Translations under genes and position numbers: made by a program | The notes under the pieces: generated by a model | What the model saw: only the letters and a program-made list of their open reading frames with translations | The model's database searches: none | What the model was told of the DNA's origin: nothing | DNA from: Rhodoferax saidenbachensis | GTDB taxonomy: Bacteria > Pseudomonadota > Gammaproteobacteria > Burkholderiales > Burkholderiaceae_C | Assembly: GCF_001955715.1 (NCBI RefSeq) | Contig: NZ_CP019239.1 | Span: 4,154,001-4,218,000 of the forward strand | Reading direction: 5' to 3' | Length of the DNA: 64,000 nucleotides | Part shown: positions 1 to 8,506 of the stretch, piece after piece | Position numbering within the stretch: position 1 is the first letter of the stretch | How the letters are laid out: every line of letters begins with the position of its first letter

Positions 1-1177
1 CCAGCAGCAGCATTTCCAGCGACGAGCCGAGTTGCAGACCGTCCACCGTCAATGTGTTGCTGGGCAGCCAGCCCATGGTGCGCGCCACGGTGGTCACCCC
101 ACCCAACAGCAGCATGGCAAATGCACCCATGTAGAAATAGGCGCTGCGCATCTTCTTGTACACGCCCCAAAAGCCCACGCTCATCGACACCACGGCCGTC
201 ACCAGAAATAGCACCAGCGCATAACGCGACACCGTTTCTATCTTCACCCCGTAGCCCACCACGGCCACCAGATGCAGCAGCGCCAGCACCACCAGCACGC
301 GGTCCACCCGCGGCAGCAGCGTGGCGGTGTAAAGCATGCGCCGGGTGAACATCAAAAACGCTATCAGCGCCAAAGACGCCCCGCCGTAATACGAGGTGTT
401 GCTCCACACCAGCGTGTCGGGCCACAAAAATTCCCCTGCCAGCCCACCTTTGCGCGCCAGCACAAACGCCGAGCACAGCACAAAACTCACATACAGCAGG
501 TAAATGCGGTCACGCAGCGCAATGAACAGCATCAGGTTAAACAGCACCATGGCCGCCGCCATGCCGAAGTACACCGCCTGCACCGCGTAATCGTCCCGCG
601 TGTGCTCGACAAAGTCATTGCTGTTCCACAACTCCACCGGCACCAGCAGCCCGATGGTGGACTGCACCCGCAGGTACAGCACCTGCTCGCTCTGTGCGGG
701 CACCTCCAGCGGAAACACCAGTTGCCGGTTCGGGTAAGGCCGGGTGGCAAACGGCAAGTCACCACCGGTGTAGGTGGCGTGGTACGCACCACGGGCGTCT
801 GGCGCAAACAGCGCGACCTGCGAGATCAACGCGTTGGGCACTTCCAGCATCTGGGCGCTGGGCTCTGCGCCGGGGTTGTGCAACAACACGCGCAGCCAGA
901 TGGCTGAGCGGGTGAATCCAAACGACAGCGCGCCCTTGGCCGGTGGTGGTGACGCAAAACGCCCCGCGCGGTCGGCGGCTTGCACCTGCTCCAGCGTCAG
1001 GTTGGCACCGGTGTCGTCCAGGTAGGTGAGGTGGCCAATCAGGTCACGGCCACCCGCACCAGGCTGTTGAACCGGCACGGCCTGCGCCATGGCCAGCACG
1101 GGCAGCAGCCACAACAGCCCGCCGCACAACCAGCGCCGCATGCGCCCTGTGGTGTTTTTTCGTGCTGTGTGCCCCAT
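1..1177 (-). CDS. 7TM-DISM signalling protein, 3' end outside window (partial)
   Basis: The minus frame stays open from the start codon to the window edge, about 390 codons. It begins with a signal peptide (LCGGLLWLLPVLAMAQA). A 7TMR-DISMED2-like extracellular beta domain follows, then at least six hydrophobic helices of the 7TM diverse intracellular signalling type, ending in LGSSLEMLLL, the usual end of the last helix. Known members carry an output domain such as GGDEF or a histidine kinase after this point, which lies beyond position 1. Two in-frame ATGs are possible: 1177, or 1141, which gives a more compact signal peptide. The role is inferred to be sensing a periplasmic ligand; the output is unknown. 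Confidence 0.8.
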   Translation of the reverse strand, partial: MGHTARKNTTGRMRRWLCGGLLWLLPVLAMAQAVPVQQPGAGGRDLIGHLTYLDDTGANLTLEQVQAADRAGRFASPPPAKGALSFGFTRSAIWLRVLLHNPGAEPSAQMLEVPNALISQVALFAPDARGAYHATYTGGDLPFATRPYPNRQLVFPLEVPAQSEQVLYLRVQSTIGLLVPVELWNSNDFVEHTRDDYAVQAVYFGMAAAMVLFNLMLFIALRDRIYLLYVSFVLCSAFVLARKGGLAGEFLWPDTLVWSNTSYYGGASLALIAFLMFTRRMLYTATLLPRVDRVLVVLALLHLVAVVGYGVKIETVSRYALVLFLVTAVVSMSVGFWGVYKKMRSAYFYMGAFAMLLLGGVTTVARTMGWLPSNTLTVDGLQLGSSLEMLLL

Positions 1178-1258
1178 ACCGCCCTGTGCCCCTGTTTGCC
1201 TCTGTACCAGAGGCCCAATTATGCGGCATGGAGATGTCTGGCCTATGTCATTTCCACT

Positions 1259-1317
1259 ATGCTTTTGATAGCTGGTTGCGCAGACCCCATGCGGGCTAGG
1301 GTCATATTTTGCTTGTA
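1259..1317 (+). repeat. Element A copy 1
   Basis: Contains TTTTGATAGCTGGTTGCGCA followed by CATGCGGGCTAGGGTCA and a T-rich end. It lies between the divergent starts of the 7TM-DISM gene and the 3' end of the TetR gene. It is a diverged member of the dispersed family with core TTTGATAGCTGCTTGCGCA. Confidence 0.8.
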
Positions 1318-1318
1318 A

Positions 1319-1912
1319 CTACGCGCTGGCGGATGCACTGGCCTTGGCGTCGGGCAGGCTGGCGGCCACGGTTTTCAGGATTTCGTCGGACAGGGCTGCG
1401 TCATCCACCGCGCGCGCCAGGATCAGCGCGCCCACCATGCTGGCGTAGGCCACCACGGCGCGTTCGCGTTTGCGCGCCTTGATGCGACCGGGCGCCAAGC
1501 CGGTGAACAAATCCAGCAGCTTGCGCGTGCCTTCGGTCACCGCGTGGCGCAGCGTGGGGCCCTGGCGTGCGGCGTCTGCACCCAGTGAGGCCAGTACACA
1601 GCCCTCACCCGGGTTGTCGCGGTGTTGTTTGCTCAGGTAACCCTTCATCACCGCGCCCAGCGGGTTGTCGGGGTAACGCTCGGCCACACCCGCCCAGAGG
1701 TCGGCCGCGTTGTTGAACGAGCGCTCGCAGGCCTCGGCCATCAGCTCTTCCTTGGAGGCGAACTGGCCGTAAAAGCCGCCGTGTGTCAGGCCCGCGCTCT
1801 TCATCAGGTCGGCCACGCCAATGCCGTCAAAGCCGCGTTCGCGGAACAGGCGCCCGGCTACGTCGAGCACGCGGTCGCGGTTCTGGCTGGCTTGTTCGCG
1901 GGTGACTTTCAT
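1319..1912 (-). CDS. TetR/AcrR family transcriptional regulator
   Basis: 197 aa. Residues 6-55 form the TetR DNA-binding three-helix unit (ASQNRDRVLDVAGRLFRERG, then IGVADLMKSAGLTHGGFYGQF, K-EEL). The C-terminal half is a TetR_C-like helical ligand/dimer domain with a CVLASLGAD segment typical of the NemR/YcdC-like group. The start at 1912 has an AAGGA ribosome-binding site upstream. The gene is divergent from the thiolase gene at 2126, and a pair of palindromes lies between them, so it probably represses the thiolase/SDR genes and perhaps itself. The ligand is unknown. Confidence 0.9.
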   Translation of the reverse strand: MKVTREQASQNRDRVLDVAGRLFRERGFDGIGVADLMKSAGLTHGGFYGQFASKEELMAEACERSFNNAADLWAGVAERYPDNPLGAVMKGYLSKQHRDNPGEGCVLASLGADAARQGPTLRHAVTEGTRKLLDLFTGLAPGRIKARKRERAVVAYASMVGALILARAVDDAALSDEILKTVAASLPDAKASASASA

Positions 1913-1948
1913 GGCGGGTCCTTGTGGTGAATATCTCCGTTCGCCCTC

Positions 1949-2006
1949 CCGTTCGGGCTGAGCCTGTCGAAGCCTGCAGACCCTTCGACAAGCTCAGGGC
2001 GAACGG
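1949..2006. repeat. Element B copy 1 (palindromic repeat)
   Basis: Inverted repeat. The left arm starts CCGTTCGGGCTGAGCCTGTC and the right arm ends CAAGCTCAGGGCGAACGG, with a short loop. It lies in the upstream region of the TetR gene. The right arm carries three substitutions relative to a perfect complement. Confidence 0.9.
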
Positions 2007-2070
2007 AGAAACGAACGGATGGGCGAACGGAAAGGTAAACAGAGGGAATTGTCTGGCGCTTGTATTTTAA

Positions 2071-2109
2071 ATGATAGTCGTCATATAATTCAATCATGAC
2101 GACCATCAT
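2071..2109. promoter_or_regulatory. Tandem palindromic operator candidate for the TetR regulator
   Basis: ATGATAGTCGTCAT (2071-2084) and ATGACGACCATCAT (2096-2109) are reverse complements at 13 of 14 positions, and each half is itself an ATGA-N6-TCAT imperfect palindrome. The two sites are 25 bp apart, which puts them on nearly the same helical face, and they end 16 bp before the thiolase start. Placement between divergent tetR and thiolase genes is what TetR-family autoregulated operators show. Binding is inferred. Confidence 0.7.
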
Positions 2110-2125
2110 TTAACAGGAGCCCTCC

Positions 2126-3259
2126 ATGAAAGCAGTCATCTCAGGTTTCGCCCGTTCCCCGTTCCACTTTGCCAAAAAAGGCGCGCTGGCGAATGTGCGC
2201 CCGGACGACCTGGCCGCCCAGGTGGTCAAAGGCCTGCTGGAGCGCACGAAGCTCGACCCAGCGCTGATTGAAGACGTGATCTTGGGCACCGCCTACCCCG
2301 AGGCCGCGCAGGGTAATAACCTGGCGCGCATCGTCGGCCTGCTGGCCGGTTTGCCCGTGGAGGTGGGCGGCATGACGGTGAACCGCTTCTGCGGCTCGTC
2401 CATGCAAGCCATCCACATTGCCGCCGCGCAGATTGAGGCGGGCATGGGCGACGCCTTCCTGTGTGTGGGCGTAGAGAGCATGACCATGGTGCCGCAGGGC
2501 GGCTTCAACTTCTCGCCCAACCCGCACCTCTATGAAAACACCGACGCCTACATCAGCATGGGCGACACCGCCGAAAACGTGGCCCAGCGCTGGAACGTGA
2601 GCCGCACCGACCAGGAACAACTGGCCGTGGAGTCGCACCGCAAGGCCGCCGCCGCACGCGAACAGGGCCACCTGACCGCCGAGATCGTGCGCATCAGCAC
2701 CGCGCCCAACGAATGGGTTACGCAAGACGGCTGCATCCGGCCCGCCACCAATGCCGAAGCACTGGCCGCGCTGCGCCCCGTGTTCAAGGCCGACGGTGTG
2801 GTCACCGCGGGCACCTCGTCCCCATTGACCGATGGCGCCGTGGCCGTGCTGGTGACCAGCGAAGCCTTTGCCAAGAAACACCGCCTGCAAGCCACCGCAC
2901 GCATCGTGTCGTTTGCCAGCGTGGGGGTGGACCCGGCCATCATGGGCATTGGCCCCATCCCCGCCACCCGCAAGGCGCTGGCCCGCGCGGGCCTGACCGT
3001 GGGCGACCTGGATGTGGTGGAAATCAACGAAGCGTTTTCCTCCCAAGCCCTGGCCTGCATCCGCGACCTGGGCTTGAACCCCGCCACCGTGAACATCGAC
3101 GGCGGCGGCCTGGCCATCGGCCACCCACTGGGCGCCACCGGCGCACGCATTACCGGCAAGGCTGCCGCCCTTCTCGTGCGCGAAAAGGGCCGCTATGCGC
3201 TGGCTACGCAATGCATTGGCGGCGGGCAAGGCATTGCCACCATCCTCGAACGCATCTAG
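2126..3259 (+). CDS. Thiolase / acetyl-CoA acyltransferase
   Basis: 377 aa, a normal length for a thiolase. It carries the acyl-accepting Cys in VNRFCGSSM (C89), the GHPLGATGAR loop with H333, and the second catalytic Cys in QCIGGGQG (C363). It catalyses thiolytic cleavage or condensation of 3-ketoacyl-CoA/acyl-CoA; chain-length specificity cannot be read. The ribosome-binding site AGGAG lies before ATG 2126. It is divergent from the TetR gene and followed in the same direction by an SDR gene, so a small fatty-acid or polyhydroxyalkanoate-type module under TetR control is likely. Confidence 0.93.
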   Translation: MKAVISGFARSPFHFAKKGALANVRPDDLAAQVVKGLLERTKLDPALIEDVILGTAYPEAAQGNNLARIVGLLAGLPVEVGGMTVNRFCGSSMQAIHIAAAQIEAGMGDAFLCVGVESMTMVPQGGFNFSPNPHLYENTDAYISMGDTAENVAQRWNVSRTDQEQLAVESHRKAAAAREQGHLTAEIVRISTAPNEWVTQDGCIRPATNAEALAALRPVFKADGVVTAGTSSPLTDGAVAVLVTSEAFAKKHRLQATARIVSFASVGVDPAIMGIGPIPATRKALARAGLTVGDLDVVEINEAFSSQALACIRDLGLNPATVNIDGGGLAIGHPLGATGARITGKAAALLVREKGRYALATQCIGGGQGIATILERI

Positions 3260-3274
3260 TAGTACCAACAACCT

Positions 3275-3408
3275 CCGTTCGGGCTGAATTCATTCCGTTC
3301 ACCCTGAGCTTGTCGAAGGGCCTGCAGGCTTCGACAGGCTCAGCCCGAACGGAGGGGGCTTAGCCCAAACGGAATGGGCCGCGAACGGAGTAACGGCTCA
3401 AACGGAAT
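3275..3408. repeat. Element B copy 2 (with nested and degenerate pieces)
   Basis: The full palindrome lies at 3295-3352 (arms ...CCCTGAGCTTGTCGAAG / CTTCGACAGGCTCAG...). A partial left arm precedes it (3275-3287), and two decayed pieces follow (CCCAAACGG, CGAACGGAG). It fills most of the 195 bp between thiolase and SDR, and could act as an intercistronic hairpin. The nested layout suggests repeated insertion into itself. Confidence 0.85.
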
Positions 3409-3453
3409 ATCAAAAGTTCATCAACCCCAACCAACCACCCCAAGGAAACCACC

Positions 3454-4161
3454 ATGCAAATCAAAAACTCCGTCGTCCTCGTCACCGGTGCCAACCGCGG
3501 CCTGGGCCAGGCCTTTGTCAACGCGCTGCTCGAAGCGGGCGCCGCCAAGATCTACGCCGCTGCGCGTGACCCCGGCAGCATCACGCTCAAAGGCGTGACG
3601 CCCATCAAGCTGGATGTGACCAACGCCGCCGACATCGCCGCCGCTGCAAAACAGTGCACCGACCTGACGCTGCTGATCAACAACGCGGGCATTAGCCGCG
3701 GCTCTTCCTTTTTGGCCGCAGGCAGCGCAGACGCCGCACGCGCCGAGCTGGAAACCCACTTCTTCGCCCCGCTGGCGCTCAGCCAGGCGTTTGCGCCCAT
3801 CCTCAAAGCGAATGGCGGCGGCGCCATCGTCAACGTGTTGTCAGTGCTGAGCTGGCTCAACATCGCCCCCGTGGCGACCTACAGCGCATCCAAGGCTGCA
3901 GCATGGTCACTGACCAACGGCCTGCGCGGCGAGCTGCGCGCGCAGGGCACCCAGGTGGTGGGCGTGCATGTGGGCTATATGGACACCGACATGGCACGCG
4001 ACGTGCCCGGCCCCAAAACCAGCCCGCTGGACGTGGCGCGCCAGACACTGGCCGCACTGGAAGCAGGCAAAGACGAAGTGCTGGCCGACGAGCTGTCCCG
4101 CAATGTGAAGCAGGGCCTGTCCGCCGAGAAGGCTGTGTACTTGGGTGCGGCCACGGAATAA
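3454..4161 (+). CDS. SDR family oxidoreductase
   Basis: 235 aa classical short-chain dehydrogenase. TGANRGLG (residues 11-18) is the nucleotide-binding motif, NNAG lies near residue 73, and the catalytic YxxxK is YSASK (Y143, K147). It is probably NAD(P)-dependent; the substrate is unknown. It follows the thiolase gene in the same direction and may be co-transcribed. The gap of 195 bp is filled by element B, so the coupling is uncertain. An AAGGA site precedes the start. Confidence 0.9.
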   Translation: MQIKNSVVLVTGANRGLGQAFVNALLEAGAAKIYAAARDPGSITLKGVTPIKLDVTNAADIAAAAKQCTDLTLLINNAGISRGSSFLAAGSADAARAELETHFFAPLALSQAFAPILKANGGGAIVNVLSVLSWLNIAPVATYSASKAAAWSLTNGLRGELRAQGTQVVGVHVGYMDTDMARDVPGPKTSPLDVARQTLAALEAGKDEVLADELSRNVKQGLSAEKAVYLGAATE

Positions 4162-4212
4162 CGGCTTAGGCACATGCGCTGGCTGCTGGTAACGCGCCTG
4201 CAGTCAGCGCGT

Positions 4213-4271
4213 CGCTATTGTTTTGATAGCTGGCCGCGCAATATGTGTGCGGGTTACAGGCACTTTTTACT
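4213..4271 (+). repeat. Element A copy 2
   Basis: TTTTGATAGCTGGCCGCGCA, then GTGCGGGTTACAGGCA and a T-rich end. This is one of the more diverged copies. It sits downstream of the SDR gene. Confidence 0.75.
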
Positions 4272-4281
4272 GAAACCATCC

Positions 4282-4380
4282 CCGTTCGGGCTGAGCCGCC
4301 TGTCCTGCGCTTGTCGAAGGGGGCGAAGCCCTTAGAGATCAAAGACCTGCAGAAGACTTCGACAGGCTCAGTCCGAACGG
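4282..4380. repeat. Element B copy 3
   Basis: CCGTTCGGGCTGAGCC...CTTGTCGAAG on the left and CTTCGACAGGCTCAGTCCGAACGG on the right. The loop is enlarged and there is a small insertion in the left arm. It lies just beyond the 3' end of the convergent diguanylate cyclase gene and next to element A copy 2. Confidence 0.85.
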
Positions 4381-4401
4381 AGGCCCTTGTTCAGCGTTGC
4401 C

Positions 4402-5553
4402 CTAGACCGCCGCGCCTTCTTCCGCGTGGAAGATAACGCGGTTGCGGCCGCCTTCCTTGGCTTTGTACATGGCGGCGTCTGCGCGTTGCAGCAGGGTGCC
4501 CAGGTGGCCGCTGTGGGTGGCTACGCCGATGCTTACCGTCACCTGCAGGGTCTGCGACTGCCACGCCATGGATGCGCTGGCCACGGCGCGGCGCAGCTTT
4601 TCTGCAAGGGCGGTGGCCGTGTCGGGGTCTGTATCGGCCAGCAGCACGGCGAACTCTTCGCCGCCAATGCGCCCACACACATCGGCCGCACGGAACTGCT
4701 GCGCCAGCAAAGCGCCCACCTGTTGCAGCACCAGATCCCCCGCGCTGTGGCCGTGGGTGTCGTTGATGTTCTTGAAGTGGTCCACGTCAATCAGCAGCGC
4801 ACTGAGCGGCTTGGCCTGGCGCTGGCATAGCCGGGTGGTCTGCTCACCCAGCTCCATGAAAGAGCGCCGGTTGTTGATGGCGGTGAGCTCGTCGGTGCGG
4901 GCCATGTGGTCGGCCACCAGGTTGGCCTGCTTGAGCTCGTAACCCAGCAGCAGGCTGTGCTGCATGGCGTTGGACAGCACCCAGGTGCCCCGTAGCGCGC
5001 CCACCATAAACGTGCTGGCAGCCACGCCCAAACCGAACGTGATGTGGCCCGGCTGCAAAAAGAGCCAGACCGTGCTGGGCACCAACACGGCCAACATGGC
5101 GCAGATGGTCATGGCCCGGTGCGCGGTATAGGTAAATATGCTGCCGCCCACCAGGCCCGCCACAAAGAACAAGATGACAAATTGCTCCACGCTCTCTTGC
5201 TGCGGCATGAGCCACACCGCCCCCACACCCCAGATCAGCGCTGACAGCAACAACGTGACCGCGTAGGGCCGCTCCCAGGCCAGCACAGCGCGGCCCACCG
5301 GCTTGGCGCGGAAGTACGTCAGGTACACGGCCAGCCGGATCAGCGTGCTGACGCCCAGCAGGCCCAGCCAGGTGAGCAGCTTGACCGAATCCACCCGCCC
5401 CCACAGCGCCCAGCACAGGATGCCGGCGACAAGAAAGCTATGAAACAGCGCCGGAAACGCCTGCTCAAACAACAGGACCAGCGTGTCGGCGTGCACCAGT
5501 TCGTCACTGGCGGCGGGGGTTGCAGCGTTGTCGGAAGCCGTGGTTTCGCGCAT
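4402..5553 (-). CDS. Membrane diguanylate cyclase (GGDEF)
   Basis: 383 aa. About six hydrophobic segments occupy residues 35-205, followed by a linker and a GGDEF domain with DxLTxxxNRR-type start (DELTAINNRR), IDVDHFKxxND and active-site GGEEF. RAAD lies five residues before GGEEF, giving an intact RxxD inhibitory I-site. It should make c-di-GMP from two GTP at the inner membrane and be product-inhibited. The N-terminal membrane region is unassigned and probably senses a signal in or near the membrane. Monocistronic. Confidence 0.93.
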   Translation of the reverse strand: MRETTASDNAATPAASDELVHADTLVLLFEQAFPALFHSFLVAGILCWALWGRVDSVKLLTWLGLLGVSTLIRLAVYLTYFRAKPVGRAVLAWERPYAVTLLLSALIWGVGAVWLMPQQESVEQFVILFFVAGLVGGSIFTYTAHRAMTICAMLAVLVPSTVWLFLQPGHITFGLGVAASTFMVGALRGTWVLSNAMQHSLLLGYELKQANLVADHMARTDELTAINNRRSFMELGEQTTRLCQRQAKPLSALLIDVDHFKNINDTHGHSAGDLVLQQVGALLAQQFRAADVCGRIGGEEFAVLLADTDPDTATALAEKLRRAVASASMAWQSQTLQVTVSIGVATHSGHLGTLLQRADAAMYKAKEGGRNRVIFHAEEGAAV

Positions 5554-5612
5554 GGTTGGGGTTCTCTCCGTCTTGCGAGTCGAGGCGGTTTTGCTGCAAG
5601 AGCTACCTGAAT

Positions 5613-5677
5613 ACTATGGTTTTGATAGCTGCTTGCGCAAGCTACATGCGGGCTAGAGGCCAGTTTTGTTTGTAAAA
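5613..5677 (+). repeat. Element A copy 3
   Basis: Carries the core GGTTTTGATAGCTGCTTGCG, then CATGCGGGCTAGAGGCCAG and TTTGTAAAAA. It lies between the diguanylate cyclase and the start of the A/T-rich defence-like island, so it forms the island's left flank. Confidence 0.88.
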
Positions 5678-5771
5678 ACCCCACAGCCCGTGAAACTCCG
5701 CTAGCCAGCCTTTGGCTTTGCCCGCATGATGTGTTACATAAAAACACATATCGCTCAGGGGGTGATCCAGG

Positions 5772-6113
5772 ATGAATACACTCATTCCTTCATTGGGTTC
5801 GTGCGTTTCACGCATGACCAGCAGCGAGCGCAGGCTGGCCGAGCGGCTGGAACGCAAGCCCGATGACGACAGGCTTTGGTACGACGTACCTAGGATGGGG
5901 CGCAACACCCACCCAGACTTCTGCGTCATGCACCCGCGCCGCGGTATTCTGGTGCTGGAGGTGGAGGACTGGAAAACCACCACCATCCTGCGAACCGATC
6001 AAAAAAAATGGGAAACCATCCCGAACATCTTTCGCCAAGACGCTAGCGAGCGCCTTACGGAATACTCCATCTTTGATGAACGACACTTTTCAGACGAGGT
6101 CACATATGCCTGA
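5772..6113 (+). CDS. NERD-domain-like protein, truncated/chimeric
   Basis: 113 aa. Residues 1-68 resemble the start of nuclease-related (NERD) domains: an ERRLAERLE helix, then PDFCVMHPRRGILVLEVEDW, which has the P-D and E-x-(K/D) layout of the nuclease core with D in place of the usual K in the EVK motif. After residue 70 the similarity stops, base composition becomes A/T-richer, and the remaining 45 residues are unassigned. Full NERD proteins are much longer and often fused to a helicase. Its stop overlaps the next start (ATGCCTGA), so it is translationally coupled to the GHKL gene. A GGGGGTG site precedes the start. It may be inactive as a nuclease. Confidence 0.6.
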   Translation: MNTLIPSLGSCVSRMTSSERRLAERLERKPDDDRLWYDVPRMGRNTHPDFCVMHPRRGILVLEVEDWKTTTILRTDQKKWETIPNIFRQDASERLTEYSIFDERHFSDEVTYA

Positions 6114-7458
6114 TACACCAGACAAGCTAGACATCGACGCAGAACCCACGAAAGGATTTTTCGTTGAGATGCTTACGCGAGATATTGCGTTGGAACAGGC
6201 GGTTCTCGATCTTGTCGACAATTCAATTGACGGTGCCAAAGGCCTCAAAGGCGACGGGGATAAGCCGTTCGAGGGAATGAAGATTGCGCTGGAGTTCTCG
6301 AAAGAGAAATTTCGGATAGTTGATAACTGCGGTGGCTTCAGCAGTGAGGTTGCTCGGAAGTACGCGTTCAAATTTGGAAAGCCTCCTGGTAGCCCACGCA
6401 CTCCGCACTCCATTGGACAATTCGGAGTCGGCATGAAGAGAGCGTTGTTCAAATTCGGACATCAGTTCTCCGTAAGGTCTGCGACTAAAGACGATGCTTG
6501 GGCCGTGAGCGTGCAAGTACCAGCTTGGGAAAATCAGCCCGGCTGGAGCTTCCCTTGGGCAACCTTTACAGCGGATGAGGAAATTTCACAGGCCTCTCCA
6601 GGAACCGAGATCATTGTTAGTGATTTGCGCACTGAGGTTTCTGCAAAATTTTCGACCCAGCATTTTAAAAATGCAATTCATGGATTGATCAAATCAAAGC
6701 ATCGTCAATTTATTGCGGGTGGTCTAGAGATAACTGTTAACGGTCAACATATCGACGCTACCAGTCTTTATCTCTTGGTCGCCACCGACACGAAGTTCCG
6801 CCCAGGTATTGACGAATACGTCATTGAGGACGACAGCGGGCAGGAAATCAAAGTTCGGATTGTTGTCGGCGTGGGCCCTAGCTCTCCGCGAGAAGCGGGC
6901 TGGTATGTCGTTTGCAATGGTCGTGTAGTTTTGGAAGCTGACCGACGGCCCACCACCGGCTGGGGAGTGGTTGAGGAGCAATCAAATACCGTAGCAATTC
7001 CGAATTATCACAACCAGTTCTCACGTTTTCGCGGAATAGTGACTTTCGACTCCAACGACTCCGTGCGAGTCCCATGGAATACCACGAAGACTGACGTTGA
7101 TCAGGACAACCCAATATGGCAGAAGGCGTTCGGCCGGATGACAGAGATGATGCGGCCAGTAATCACTTTTCTGAATGAACTCGATGCGGACATTGACGAG
7201 CATACGCGTGAGCATAGCCCTCTCTTGGCGTATGTCATCAAAGCTGCCGCCGTGAAGTCAGAGGAGCTCACTGTTCGCTCTGCCTTTACTGCACCCGCGC
7301 GGGGGTCGCTCTCAAAAGAGCTAAGAACCGTAAAACTCCAGTATGCCAAGCCTGTCGATCAGGTCGAGTTCTTAATGAATGAGTTGGCCGTTAACACCGC
7401 GAAAGCTGTCGGCGAAAAAACATTCGAATTGATTTATCAGCGCATGGGGGGCAAATGA
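6106..7458 (+). CDS. GHKL (MORC/MutL-like) ATPase of a putative defence operon
   Basis: 450 aa from ATG 6106; a longer upstream reading only runs through the previous gene in another frame. The Bergerat ATP-binding fold is clear: N-box LVDNSIDGA (N39), G1 box IVDNCGGF (D73), and G2 box IGQFGVGMK (G104-K111), followed by PGTEIIVSDL. This arrangement matches MORC/MutL/Hsp90-type ATPases rather than histidine kinases, since no H-box or kinase partner is present. The family is known in bacteria next to DNA methylases and nucleases. It is coupled on both sides, with an 8-bp overlap upstream and ATGA overlap downstream. Codon use is less G/C-rich than in the flanks, suggesting transfer. Confidence 0.85.
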   Translation: MPDTPDKLDIDAEPTKGFFVEMLTRDIALEQAVLDLVDNSIDGAKGLKGDGDKPFEGMKIALEFSKEKFRIVDNCGGFSSEVARKYAFKFGKPPGSPRTPHSIGQFGVGMKRALFKFGHQFSVRSATKDDAWAVSVQVPAWENQPGWSFPWATFTADEEISQASPGTEIIVSDLRTEVSAKFSTQHFKNAIHGLIKSKHRQFIAGGLEITVNGQHIDATSLYLLVATDTKFRPGIDEYVIEDDSGQEIKVRIVVGVGPSSPREAGWYVVCNGRVVLEADRRPTTGWGVVEEQSNTVAIPNYHNQFSRFRGIVTFDSNDSVRVPWNTTKTDVDQDNPIWQKAFGRMTEMMRPVITFLNELDADIDEHTREHSPLLAYVIKAAAVKSEELTVRSAFTAPARGSLSKELRTVKLQYAKPVDQVEFLMNELAVNTAKAVGEKTFELIYQRMGGK

Positions 7459-8423
7459 CTGCCAGCTTCAAGAAAATTGACTACTCACTGAGACCCGCTA
7501 AGCATGCAGAGCGCCGAATGCTTTGCGACGTTTTTCGCAGACTCAGGCCTTTTGGTCGCGTAGAAGAATATGTCTATGTAGGTTTTGGCTCAGTCTGGTT
7601 TTCGGATTTCACTTTGGTTCATCGATCCCTTGGAATAAAGGACATGATTTCAATTGAGCAGGTAGAAACTGCCCAAGCTCGGATCGAAGATAACAAGCCC
7701 TTCCGGATTCCTGTGGACTACAGAAAGTCAAAGGAGGCGTTGCCCGATTTAGATTGGTCTAGAAAGCAGTTTCTTTGGCTGGATTATGACGATCAGCTTT
7801 CCACCGATATGTTGCAAGATTTACGTACCGTCGTGCGTCGGGCATCCTCCGGCACTGTCCTGTCAGTCTCTGTTCAATGCGCAAAGGCGTCTCAGACTAC
7901 GGAAGCAGAAGAGGACAAAACCCCAGAGGCGCCAACTGCGCTAGAGCGCTTTGTCGCTGCATTTGGGCGCGCCCGTGTGCCTCCTGCTACCAAGCCAGAT
8001 CAACTATTTGGTTGGCCATTCGGCGCGCTGTGTCGAGAAATGCTGCTGCAAGAAATAGACGCTGAAATAGCGATTCGGAATTCCGGCCACGCCTTGGCTG
8101 AAATGCGTTCTAAGCTCATATGCGAGTTCGAATATGAAGACGGAGCAAAGATGACAACAATAACCGTCATTTTTTATTCGCCTGAAGAAAAGAATCTTTT
8201 AGAACAGTGCCATTTCGAAGGACTCGACTTCCTCCCAGAGCCCATATCCGCAGTACGAATAAACGTGCCGAAGCTTACTGCCCGCGAATTTAAAAAACTC
8301 GAAAGCCAGCTACCGCTAGCGCAGGGAAGCGAACTTGTCCTCGGAACCATTCCAGTGAGCGAGGCTCGCCAATTCGCAAAAATGTATCGTTACCTCCCTA
8401 ATTTCGCAGTGCTCGAAGGTTGA
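7455..8423 (+). CDS. Unassigned Rossmann-like (O-methyltransferase-like) partner protein
   Basis: 322 aa, overlapping the GHKL gene by ATGA. The N-terminal half has a layout like a class I methyltransferase: a glycine loop after strand 1 (YVYVGFGSVWFSDF, residues 39-52), an acidic end of strand 2 (MISIEQ, E68) and a strand-4-like FLWLDYDDQL (106-115). No DNA-methylase catalytic motif (NPPY, PC) is visible. The C-terminal half is unassigned. Tight coupling to the ATPase suggests a stable two-protein unit. It could be an enzyme acting on a small molecule, RNA or protein, or a catalytically dead Rossmann scaffold. Confidence 0.7.
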   Translation: MTASFKKIDYSLRPAKHAERRMLCDVFRRLRPFGRVEEYVYVGFGSVWFSDFTLVHRSLGIKDMISIEQVETAQARIEDNKPFRIPVDYRKSKEALPDLDWSRKQFLWLDYDDQLSTDMLQDLRTVVRRASSGTVLSVSVQCAKASQTTEAEEDKTPEAPTALERFVAAFGRARVPPATKPDQLFGWPFGALCREMLLQEIDAEIAIRNSGHALAEMRSKLICEFEYEDGAKMTTITVIFYSPEEKNLLEQCHFEGLDFLPEPISAVRINVPKLTAREFKKLESQLPLAQGSELVLGTIPVSEARQFAKMYRYLPNFAVLEG

Positions 8424-8506
8424 TTTTTCGCAAAACATGCGCTTACCGATCGACAGGACGTTCAAAAGTAGATACGCTCTGATGTTCTCACCTCATTACG
8501 TGTTAG

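Noticed and set aside
1949..2006. Element B as a CRISPR repeat
   Set aside because: Copies are scattered, palindromic over their entire length and without spacer arrays.
5863..6105. Upstream extension of the GHKL ORF
   Set aside because: Reads through the NERD-like gene in another frame. The ATG at 6106 fits the family start and the coupling overlap.
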